Of a stretch of DNA of 52,541 nucleotides, positions 1 through 6,597 are shown in pieces. The notes under the pieces are model-generated. The model worked only from the letters and a program-made list of their open reading frames with translations, was not told the origin of the DNA and did no database searches. This DNA is from a virus, in the IMG/VR virus record IMGVR_UViG_3300031884_000031, positions 1 through 52,541 of that record. One strand, 5' to 3'. Both the position numbers and the translations under genes were made by a program. Within the stretch, counting starts at the first letter, position 1, and each line of letters begins with the position of its first letter.

Positions 1-714
1 AAACAAGTTGTTGAAGCGAAAACTCGCAAACTATCAGCTCGTTGGACATTTGAAGCTGCGCAAGATGCACAATCTATGCACGGTCTAGACGTTGAAGCTG
101 AAATCATGGCTGCTCTAGCACAAGAAATCACTGTTGAAATCGACCAAGAGATTTTAAACAGCTTGTTAGCTTTAGCACCAAACACATACAACTACAACCA
201 AGCTACTGTATCAGGTACTGCTACATTCGTTGGTGACGAACACGCTGCTCTAGCTGTTCTAATCAATCGTTCAGCAAACTTGATTGCACAACGTACACGT
301 CGTGGTGCTGGTAACTGGGCAGTTGTAAGTCCAGAAGCTTTAACAGTGTTACAATCTGCAACTACTTCAGCTTTTGCTCGTAGTACAGAAGGTACATTTG
401 AAGCTCCAACAAACAACAAATTTGTTGGTACATTAAACAATGCTATGAAGATCTATGTAAACAGCTATGCTGCTACTGGTACTTCAGTATTGTTAGGTTA
501 TAAAGGTTCTAGCGAAGCTGATGCAGCTGCGTTTTATTGCCCTTATATTCCTCTAATGAGTTCTGGTGTTGTGTTGGATCCTAGCACATTTGAACCAGTA
601 GTAGGTTTCATGACACGTTATGGTTATGCTGAACTTACAAATACTGCTTCATCTCTAGGTAACGCAGCTGACTACTTAGAAACAATCGGTATCTCAAACC
701 TATCATTCCAATAA
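1..714 (+). CDS. 23: Major capsid protein gp23, C-terminal part (5' truncated by window edge)
   Basis: Builds the hexameric lattice of the T4-type head. The open frame runs from base 1, so the true start lies outside the window. The visible N-terminal stretch (KQVVEAKTRKLSARW, then AQDAQSMHGLDVEAEI and ITVEIDQEIL) matches the conserved gp23 segment that reads KQVVEAKSRQLKAQY and AQDLRAVHGMDADAEL in T4. The C-terminal part contains a conserved capsid-like Y-x-P-Y-I-P-L motif (CPYIPLMSSG). About 237 codons are present, roughly the C-terminal half of the protein. A strong terminator follows 28 bases downstream, so gp23 probably ends its transcription unit. Confidence 0.93.
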   Translation, partial: KQVVEAKTRKLSARWTFEAAQDAQSMHGLDVEAEIMAALAQEITVEIDQEILNSLLALAPNTYNYNQATVSGTATFVGDEHAALAVLINRSANLIAQRTRRGAGNWAVVSPEALTVLQSATTSAFARSTEGTFEAPTNNKFVGTLNNAMKIYVNSYAATGTSVLLGYKGSSEADAAAFYCPYIPLMSSGVVLDPSTFEPVVGFMTRYGYAELTNTASSLGNAADYLETIGISNLSFQ

Positions 715-741
715 TATTGGTTTAGTAGTTTTAAGAAATAA

Positions 742-770
742 AAATAGCACCTTCGGGTGCTATTTTTTTA
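742..770 (+). terminator. Rho-independent terminator after gp23
   Basis: A perfect 10-bp stem (AAATAGCACC pairing with GGTGCTATTT) closes a TTCG tetraloop and runs into a T tract. The stem is nearly symmetric, so it may also stop the convergent minus-strand gene that ends at 772. The same stem with a TACG loop recurs at 2221-2250. Confidence 0.9.
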
Positions 771-771
771 T

Positions 772-1098
772 CTAAGCATAATACTCAAAACGTTTTGTTA
801 TATCATAGCCATCTTTGCGTTTAATATTTCTTACAGCTTGTAGCAGTACGTTAGCATCTTTTTGACAAAAGTTGGGATGCCTAAAATTCCACGCACGCTT
901 GCTTTCTGCACGTTCTAAACAGTATAACAAATCCATTTTAACATCAAAACTTTTAGTAGTTCTAAGCAATTCATTCATATCTTGTATGTCTAAAAAATAT
1001 TCTACATAATTCTTAGTAGCGTTAATAGTATTGTAGTTAGTAGCACCACCTTTAAAAACAGGTTTAACACCTTTGTATTTTGCAGTATACCAAGTCAT
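772..1098 (-). CDS. Hypothetical small early protein (108 aa)
   Basis: Not recognised. The 108-residue product is basic and rich in Lys, Arg, Tyr and Asn, with no membrane segment or signal peptide and no motif I can place. The start ATG at 1098 is preceded by an AGGAG ribosome site. A textbook sigma70 promoter stands about 20 bases further upstream on the same strand (1126-1154). It faces gp23 and shares the terminator between them. A strong host-type promoter in a phage whose other promoters are mostly late boxes suggests early expression, perhaps as a host-takeover protein, but that is inference. Confidence 0.65.
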   Translation of the reverse strand: MTWYTAKYKGVKPVFKGGATNYNTINATKNYVEYFLDIQDMNELLRTTKSFDVKMDLLYCLERAESKRAWNFRHPNFCQKDANVLLQAVRNIKRKDGYDITKRFEYYA

Positions 1099-1125
1099 TA
1101 TCTGCTCCTAGTAAAAAGAAATGCT

Positions 1126-1154
1126 AGTATAACATATTTTGGTTAAAAAGTCAA
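1126..1154 (-). promoter_or_regulatory. Sigma70-type early promoter
   Basis: On the minus strand: -35 TTGACT (1154-1149), exactly 17 bases, then -10 TATACT (1131-1126) preceded by TG for an extended -10. The predicted start near 1119 gives a leader of about 20 bases containing AGGAG before the ATG at 1098. The element is nearly identical to the plus-strand promoter at 24358-24386. Confidence 0.85.
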
Positions 1155-1183
1155 GCATAATTATTGAGTATCAATGGATTACA

Positions 1184-1191
1184 TATAAATA
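1184..1191 (+). promoter_or_regulatory. T4-type late promoter box TATAAATA
   Basis: Exact match to the T4 late consensus, 38 bases before the ATG at 1230, in the gap between divergent genes. In T4 this box is read by host polymerase carrying gp55 and the gp45 clamp. Confidence 0.75.
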
Positions 1192-1229
1192 CAGTTACTA
1201 TACTATCAAATTCCTTAAGGAGAATTCAA

Positions 1230-1634
1230 ATGGCAGATGAACAAGTAGTAGACCCAGTACCAACTCCAGCACAACTAGCGGCTGGTGCAACAGAACCAGT
1301 ACCAGCTCCAACTGTAGCAGAACCAGCGGTAGCACCAACTACTCCTGAAGTTGTGACTCATAGTGAAAGTTTATTGGCTAAAGTAGCTAAAGATTTGGAA
1401 AACAGCAAATTAGTAGTTGCGGCTGAACAGGCAAAACAAAAAGCCCTTTTAGCAGTAGTAGCAGATACTAAAGCTGGCATTGACAAACTACATGCTGACT
1501 TAACAGCATTTACTTCAACAATTAAAGCTGAAGAACAAAAAGTTGTAAGTTGGACAGAAACACACAAAACTAAAGTGGCTGCGATTGTTATCGCTGTCGC
1601 AGTTCTTGCTTGGTTAGTAGTTACTAAACTATAA
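1230..1634 (+). CDS. Small Pro/Ala/Val-rich protein with C-terminal membrane anchor
   Basis: Not recognised by family. The start ATG at 1230 is chosen over an upstream in-frame start at 1164 because AAGGAGA lies just before it and the late box lies between the two. The 134-residue product has a low-complexity N-terminal half rich in Pro, Ala, Val and Thr, then a charged, probably coiled-coil stretch (about residues 45-110). It ends in a hydrophobic helix near the C-terminus (AAIVIAVAVLAWLVV, flanked by Lys). This is a tail-anchor topology. Late expression and position next to gp23 suggest a virion or late membrane role such as lysis or assembly. It is followed at once by a terminator, so it is probably monocistronic. 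Confidence 0.75.
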   Translation: MADEQVVDPVPTPAQLAAGATEPVPAPTVAEPAVAPTTPEVVTHSESLLAKVAKDLENSKLVVAAEQAKQKALLAVVADTKAGIDKLHADLTAFTSTIKAEEQKVVSWTETHKTKVAAIVIAVAVLAWLVVTKL

Positions 1635-1647
1635 ACTAAAGTGATTC

Positions 1648-1673
1648 AAAAAGCCCCTTATAGGGGCTTTTTC
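1648..1673 (+). terminator. Rho-independent terminator
   Basis: Stem AAAAAGCCCCT pairs with AGGGGCTTTTT around a three-base loop, 14 bases after the stop of the tail-anchored protein gene. Confidence 0.88.
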
Positions 1674-1685
1674 TTTGGCTATTGC

Positions 1686-1693
1686 GATAAATA
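1686..1693 (+). promoter_or_regulatory. Late promoter box GATAAATA
   Basis: One-base variant (G at position 1) of the T4 late box. It lies between a terminator and the gene at 1772, separated from that gene by a long leader. GATAAATA is the commonest form of the box in this window. Confidence 0.8.
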
Positions 1694-1771
1694 TACTTGT
1701 TCACTCAGACAAGAGAGTTTATGCAGCCCCACTGCGTAGGCCTAGAACGCCATTTATAAAGGAGAAAACAA
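1694..1771 (+). promoter_or_regulatory. Long structured 5' leader
   Basis: After the late box the transcript would carry a leader of more than 70 bases, unlike most late genes here (0-25 bases). It holds two short inverted repeats: CTTGT..ACAAG early in the leader, and GCAG..CTGC in the middle. It ends in AAAGGAG just before the ATG. Function unknown; it could stabilise the message or control translation of an abundant virion protein. Confidence 0.4.
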
Positions 1772-2203
1772 ATGGGACGTCCAATTAAATTAACACAAAG
1801 CAGTTCAATTGACAAAGGTTACAACACTGGCTACGGTGGCACTATTGGTGCTGGCCATGCCATTACAAGCGTTTATACTATTGCTTTCAATTACAAAACA
1901 GCTGGTAATGTATTAGTCACAAATGGTTATGCATCAACACAAAAAGGCGCACAAAAGTTTACAGTTGCTAACGCGGCTGGCGGACAAACTACATCAGTTT
2001 ATCTAGTAAACCCAACAAGTGGTTTTGCAAATATGGCTGCTAACACAGCGGCAGTATTATGCTATAACACAAGTAATGTAGCTTTCTATGCTAAACGTAT
2101 TACAGACCATTGGGTTAAAGACTGGAATGGTAACAGATATGTTTACAAATCTGGACTTAACGTAGTAGCAACAGCTAACTGGGCAAACGTTGCAACAAAC
2201 TAA
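1772..2203 (+). CDS. Putative virion structural protein (143 aa)
   Basis: Not recognised by family. The 143-residue product is rich in Gly, Ala, Asn, Thr and Tyr and appears all-beta, like a capsid decoration or fibre-associated protein. The opening MGRPIKLTQ resembles the MGRFAKNTV opening of the gene at 3226. The start is supported by AAAGGAG. The gene is isolated between its own late box with a long leader and its own strong terminator. This monocistronic arrangement would suit a protein made in large amounts, for example a head decoration protein (inference). Confidence 0.7.
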   Translation: MGRPIKLTQSSSIDKGYNTGYGGTIGAGHAITSVYTIAFNYKTAGNVLVTNGYASTQKGAQKFTVANAAGGQTTSVYLVNPTSGFANMAANTAAVLCYNTSNVAFYAKRITDHWVKDWNGNRYVYKSGLNVVATANWANVATN

Positions 2204-2220
2204 TTGATTTAGTTAAATTA

Positions 2221-2250
2221 AAAATAGCACCTACGGGTGCTATTTTTTTT
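2221..2250 (+). terminator. Rho-independent terminator
   Basis: AAAATAGCACC and GGTGCTATTTT close a TACG tetraloop and are followed by a T run. It uses the same stem as the terminator after gp23, pointing to a duplicated or convergently shared terminator cassette. Confidence 0.9.
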
Positions 2251-2272
2251 GTCTCTGGTGTTGAATAAAACA

Positions 2273-2280
2273 GATAAATA
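2273..2280 (+). promoter_or_regulatory. Late promoter box GATAAATA
   Basis: Stands 20 bases before the ATG at 2301 and just after the preceding terminator. It probably drives the fibre genes 2301-3651. Confidence 0.8.
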
Positions 2281-2300
2281 ATAGAAACTGGAAGATTTAA

Positions 2301-2903
2301 ATGGCAATCGTTAAAAAACTTGGTGCACCTTATACCATAACAACTACCAATAACAGCGATACTATTACGCTAGCAACTACATCACCTCTTGGTGTAATCA
2401 TTGCCGGCAATTTAACTGTAATAGGCAATACTGCGCAAGTAGAGTCAAATGTTACTAGTATCACTGACAATTTTGTAACTCTAAATGCAGGTGAAACTGG
2501 TCATGGGGTTAGCTTACTCGGCACAACTTCAGGTATTATTATTGATCGTGGATTGTATGCTAATGTAAAATTACAATGGCAAGAAGGCGCAAACGTTTGG
2601 CAAGTAAGTGATAACACAGGCATAAACTTTGTTAATATAGCCACTAGCTCAACAACCATTGCTAATCTACAAGCAGATCCAAATCCAACTTTAGGTGGTA
2701 ATCTGCTGACCAATGGATATCACATAGAATTTGACTACACTAATATAATTCCAAGTGCAACAGCTAACGTTGCTACAGCCACACAAATTTATGCGGCAGC
2801 TCCAGGTAGTGCTGGTAGCGGATTATATGTGACCAATTCTAGTACAGCTAACCAAGAATTAGTAACTAAGAGTAAAGCAATTGTTTACTCATTAATATTA
2901 TAG
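2301..2903 (+). CDS. Fibre-type virion protein (200 aa)
   Basis: A beta-rich fibre-like protein. Residues about 35-110 follow the pattern GNLTVxGN, then TLNxGxTG, then a G-I-I-x-R-G and a W-x-V-S. The same order of motifs occurs near the N-terminus of the giant fibre at 16033, so the two share a module. It is rich in Asn, Thr, Ser and Ile and has no cysteine in the main body. It is the first gene after a terminator and a late box, followed closely by 2913 and 3226. Likely a fibre or whisker component; the exact position in the virion is unknown. Confidence 0.65.
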   Translation: MAIVKKLGAPYTITTTNNSDTITLATTSPLGVIIAGNLTVIGNTAQVESNVTSITDNFVTLNAGETGHGVSLLGTTSGIIIDRGLYANVKLQWQEGANVWQVSDNTGINFVNIATSSTTIANLQADPNPTLGGNLLTNGYHIEFDYTNIIPSATANVATATQIYAAAPGSAGSGLYVTNSSTANQELVTKSKAIVYSLIL

Positions 2904-2912
2904 GATTTTAAA

Positions 2913-3221
2913 ATGGCAATACAAAATACATTACTCACAACAGTTCCTAGCAGTGTCTATACCAGTACAGGTAACAGTGCTGTTACATCAGTATATTTCT
3001 GTAACAGCGGAGCAACCGCAGTTAACTTCAGCGTGTGGGCTGTGCCTAATGGCAGTACTGCTAACATCAATACTCGCATCTACAATAATATACAGTTAGC
3101 ATCAGCTGATACTTACGTGCTAGACGTAGAAAAATTGATCTTAGGCAACGGTGATAGTGTACAGGCTAACGCTACTGCAAATACATCAATCTCTACTACA
3201 CTTAGCTACATAGGAATCTAA
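2913..3221 (+). CDS. Small beta-rich virion protein (102 aa)
   Basis: A 102-residue product with the pattern S-V-Y..G-N-S-A-V-T-S-V-Y-F-C-N, then N-x-R-I-Y-N-N-I-Q-L and a D-S-x-Q-A-N-A stretch. This is the same organisation as the 110-residue protein at 9433 (V-x-S-V-Y-S-T-P, then D-S-L-Q-F-S-A-N). The two are probably distant paralogues placed at either side of the large fibre genes. This fold pattern (receptor-binding or trimeric plug-like beta sandwich) is common in fibre loci of aquatic T4-like phages; the function is not established from sequence. Confidence 0.6.
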   Translation: MAIQNTLLTTVPSSVYTSTGNSAVTSVYFCNSGATAVNFSVWAVPNGSTANINTRIYNNIQLASADTYVLDVEKLILGNGDSVQANATANTSISTTLSYIGI

Positions 3222-3225
3222 TCTA

Positions 3226-3651
3226 ATGGGACGTTTTGCTAAAAATACAGTATTCCGTTCAGGCACGCACGCCATTGGAATTCCCGTTGGAACTAGTAGT
3301 GTAGGACCTGATAGTCCCACTGTAGGTCAAGCACGATGGAACACAACAACATCACGTTTTGAATACTACAACTCAGACAATGCATGGGTCGCAACAGCAC
3401 ATGAAGGCACAGTGAACATTGTTAAAGACAGTTTCAGTGGCAATACTGTGCAGACACAGTTTACTATGAGCAAATCATATACTTCAGGTAGCGAAGCTAA
3501 CGTTCTAGTATTTGTGGGTCAAGTGTATCAAAATCCTGGAGTTGCATATACATTTAATGGTACTACCACAGTAACATTTACATCAGCACCAGCAACTGGT
3601 ACAAATAACATTCTTTTATTACATAACTTTTCAAGTACAACAGCCATCTAA
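3226..3651 (+). CDS. Short fibre/whisker-like protein (141 aa)
   Basis: Residues about 25-52 carry the motif G-x-A-R-W-N-T-T-x-S-R-F-E-Y-Y-N followed by W-V-A. This small module recurs in the fibres at 6598, 9767 and 16033. The C-terminal half (V-L-V-F-V-G-Q-V-Y-Q-N-P-G then Y-T-F-N-G and a T-F-T-S-A-P stretch) also recurs right after the same module in 6598 and 16033. The protein is therefore a free-standing copy of a two-part fibre module. It lies 4 bases after 2913-3221. Probable trimeric attachment component. Confidence 0.65.
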   Translation: MGRFAKNTVFRSGTHAIGIPVGTSSVGPDSPTVGQARWNTTTSRFEYYNSDNAWVATAHEGTVNIVKDSFSGNTVQTQFTMSKSYTSGSEANVLVFVGQVYQNPGVAYTFNGTTTVTFTSAPATGTNNILLLHNFSSTTAI

Positions 3652-3659
3652 CTTTTTCT

Positions 3660-3667
3660 GATAAATA
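3660..3667 (+). promoter_or_regulatory. Late promoter box GATAAATA
   Basis: Stands 22 bases before the ATG at 3690, with GAAGGGG as the ribosome site in between. It probably drives the large fibre operon from 3690 onward. Confidence 0.8.
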
Positions 3668-3689
3668 GTAGAAGAAGGGGTTATAATTA

Positions 3690-6596
3690 ATGGCAATCAG
3701 TCGCGTTCCGGGGTATGCCTTAGTATCTGCACTAGACAGACAAGGCACGGATCTTTCATTCATTAGTACAACCAACGGTGGCACTTTTGGTAATACTTTG
3801 GTTTATATGGACTTCACTGGATTTACAGTGGGGATCAATGAACCTAACCCCTATAACTTTGGTCAAAGCCTAGTAGTCAACGGTAGTATCTTAATTGAAG
3901 CCGGCGGCCTACTGACCACAGGCAATCTACAATACGATCTAGGTAACGTTACTAATCAATGGCGCAGTGTTTGGGCTGGTAATATCTACGGCACACTACA
4001 AACAGCTAATCAACCTAATATCACAACCTTAGGCAGTTTAACAACATTAACAGTGGCACCTGGGTCAGCCATTAATGTTAGTAACAATAGAATACAGTAT
4101 GTAGGTACACCAATAGCTAGTACAGATGCTGTGACCAAAGGTTATGTTGACACTGCCACAGCAAATTTATCAGCAAACATTATATCGTCAACTGTAGGTA
4201 ATGTAATACCACTAGGCACACCTAGTGATGGAAACCTTGGCGGCAACAATGCTGCCTATTTAGGATTCTCAACTACTACCACAGTCACTGATGCCATTGA
4301 TATCTTAAACTCAGTAGCAGAAAATCTATTTACAAATACATTTGTTCGTAGTGTTACATTCTCAAGCAATGTAACAGCAGGAGGCCAAGGTCAAAGCGTT
4401 TTACTAACAATGGTACCGCAAGGCAATGTTAATCAATATGTGATTAACTGGGGTGATGGATCAGGCAATACAACTACAAGTTCTACTACGGCGGCACATC
4501 AATATAATACCAATGCTGGTACTCCATTTACAGTTACAGTGGTAGCAAGTAATACCAACGGTGCAGTGCCGAGTAATAGTGCTTCATTCCAAATCCCTGG
4601 GTACATACAGATATATGGTCCTAACCCAGTATTAAGCTATAACTTGTACAGAACAAGTTCAGGCGGAACAATACTTAGTGGCAATAACTTGTATGCTATT
4701 CAAGGTAACGCAATTTACCTACAGAACACCACAACCAATACCAACACTTCAGTGGTAACATGGAGTGTAACATGGGGTGATGGTACAACATCTAATATTG
4801 CCAATAACTCAAATCCAGGCGGTGTACTTGGAGCCAATTTGAGCTACACCTATAATACCAATAGCGGTACAGGATCAGACACAGTAACATTGAACTTGTT
4901 AACAGACAATTTAGCTAACCCAGCTATACTGCCTTTGAGTACAAGCCAAACATTGAAAGTTTATGCGAATGTAATTAATCCTCCAGCTGGAGTTAATACT
5001 AGAACACTAACAGGTGTTACTAACACCTCAGGTACTAGCCCTTACTTAGCCTACGGATTTGCAGACAACACAGGCGGTACAACGTTAACAGCAGGCACCG
5101 CAGTCAGCAGAATTGCTACTACAACATCATTGGTAGGCATTGCAGGCAACGTTACTTCGTCTTACAGTTATACAGCCAACGTTGGATATTTAACATCAGT
5201 GATCAATGGAGCTGTACAAGGCAATATTACTCTTGCTACACAGTCAACTCCTACATTGGTGGGTAATATTGGATTAACTAGTATTGTTGATTTTAATCTA
5301 TATACATCAGCGGGGATAGCAACAACGTTTGCTAGCAGTACTTATTACCCAATGCTGTACTATGGATTTACAGCTAATATTCAAACACCAGTAAGTAAAC
5401 TTGCTACTGGCGTAAGTAGATTCAGTATAAATCATTCAACTACAGGATCAACACCTAATGTTGACTTTGTGGTAGATAACATTACAGCTACTCCAGTAGT
5501 TACAGCTGGATACACAGCTAATGCTACTAACGGTACTTACAGATATATATCAGGTATACCATACTATAACACAAGTAGCCCAACTATCAACCTAGGTAAC
5601 ATTACAGTATCGAACTTAACTGGACAAACTTACTATAACGGTAGCCCATTCACTGTGGCCACAGGGCAGTTCCAAGAAGGCACCAGTAGTGCTATTACGG
5701 GTACTAATACCTATACCTACACACAGGTCAGCAATTCGTCAGTGGGTATCCTAAATGGTAGTATACCGTATGCTAACGTTGGTGTAGGTAATGTCTATAC
5801 TATAGCTACATTGAGTGTGCCAATTACAGCCAGCGCAGTGCGAAGTGTAGCAAACTTGGTAGTATCTGCGGTTAACGTTAACGGTACTAGCTCTAATGCT
5901 TATAATACAACCAACGTGCAGGTACATACAGCTAGCCAAAGCGGTATCAGTGAAATTGCTATATCAGCTACGACCAGCGCAAATACTAACCCGGCAGTGC
6001 GTAGCACATACTTCTTAGCCAACACAACTAATACGCCAGCGTATGTTAGCTCAACTAACTTTATGACTACCCCAAATGTCTACACTGAAACAGCAGACCC
6101 AGGCGTAGCAGGTACACGTGAAGCAACAATCAGACTTGGTGTACTAAAATTCTCTGCTAACAATTACAGCGTAGGTTACTTACCTGTTGGTCCTAATCGT
6201 AGTGGTGATGGTGCTAACAATCAATACTTTACAATGGGATTTCAACGTGCAGGGGTATCATCATTTACTTTAAATATTACAGCACCTGTAGGTATTGTTG
6301 GATGTTGGATCGCCGCACCAGGAACAGCAATTGATAGTACTAGTACGTTAAATGGTTGGTTAGATGCTACAGTTAGTTATGCTGGTAGCGGTAAACCAGG
6401 AGCTAATACAGGAGCTGGCGGTAACGGATCAAACGGATGCGGATCAGGCGGACTAATTGCAGCCAACGTAGCCCTAAGTGGTAGTTACACAATAACATTA
6501 GGTACAGTTAGTTTAACCTCAGCGACTAATAACGTTGCTTTAATTAGAATAGCATTAGCAAGTGGACAATATGTGTCTACATTAGGATTAGCATAA
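3690..6596 (+). CDS. Large fibre/adhesin with two PKD-like domains (968 aa)
   Basis: Virion adhesin-like protein. An N-terminal fibre region (about residues 1-220) contains a D-A-V-T-K-G-Y-V-D motif typical of phage fibre shafts. Two PKD-type immunoglobulin-like domains follow, each marked by W-G-D-G (near residues 253 and 361) and a downstream H-Q-Y-N or Y-T-Y-N strand. The middle is long, repetitive and rich in Thr, Asn, Ser and Val. The C-terminus (about residues 880-968) is glycine-rich with a G-x-G-G-N-G-S-N-G-C-G-S-G-G segment, then a beta-rich end. PKD domains are known in surface-binding proteins, so receptor or glycan binding is the likely role. The next gene starts 1 base after its stop, so both fibres are probably made from one transcript. 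Confidence 0.75.
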   Translation: MAISRVPGYALVSALDRQGTDLSFISTTNGGTFGNTLVYMDFTGFTVGINEPNPYNFGQSLVVNGSILIEAGGLLTTGNLQYDLGNVTNQWRSVWAGNIYGTLQTANQPNITTLGSLTTLTVAPGSAINVSNNRIQYVGTPIASTDAVTKGYVDTATANLSANIISSTVGNVIPLGTPSDGNLGGNNAAYLGFSTTTTVTDAIDILNSVAENLFTNTFVRSVTFSSNVTAGGQGQSVLLTMVPQGNVNQYVINWGDGSGNTTTSSTTAAHQYNTNAGTPFTVTVVASNTNGAVPSNSASFQIPGYIQIYGPNPVLSYNLYRTSSGGTILSGNNLYAIQGNAIYLQNTTTNTNTSVVTWSVTWGDGTTSNIANNSNPGGVLGANLSYTYNTNSGTGSDTVTLNLLTDNLANPAILPLSTSQTLKVYANVINPPAGVNTRTLTGVTNTSGTSPYLAYGFADNTGGTTLTAGTAVSRIATTTSLVGIAGNVTSSYSYTANVGYLTSVINGAVQGNITLATQSTPTLVGNIGLTSIVDFNLYTSAGIATTFASSTYYPMLYYGFTANIQTPVSKLATGVSRFSINHSTTGSTPNVDFVVDNITATPVVTAGYTANATNGTYRYISGIPYYNTSSPTINLGNITVSNLTGQTYYNGSPFTVATGQFQEGTSSAITGTNTYTYTQVSNSSVGILNGSIPYANVGVGNVYTIATLSVPITASAVRSVANLVVSAVNVNGTSSNAYNTTNVQVHTASQSGISEIAISATTSANTNPAVRSTYFLANTTNTPAYVSSTNFMTTPNVYTETADPGVAGTREATIRLGVLKFSANNYSVGYLPVGPNRSGDGANNQYFTMGFQRAGVSSFTLNITAPVGIVGCWIAAPGTAIDSTSTLNGWLDATVSYAGSGKPGANTGAGGNGSNGCGSGGLIAANVALSGSYTITLGTVSLTSATNNVALIRIALASGQYVSTLGLA

Positions 6597-6597
6597 G

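Noticed and set aside
192-440. Minus-strand open frame within gp23
   Set aside because: Shadow of the capsid gene; no promoter or ribosome site and low-complexity translation.
1164-1229. Upstream in-frame start for the tail-anchored protein
   Set aside because: No ribosome site; the late box and AAGGAGA point to 1230.
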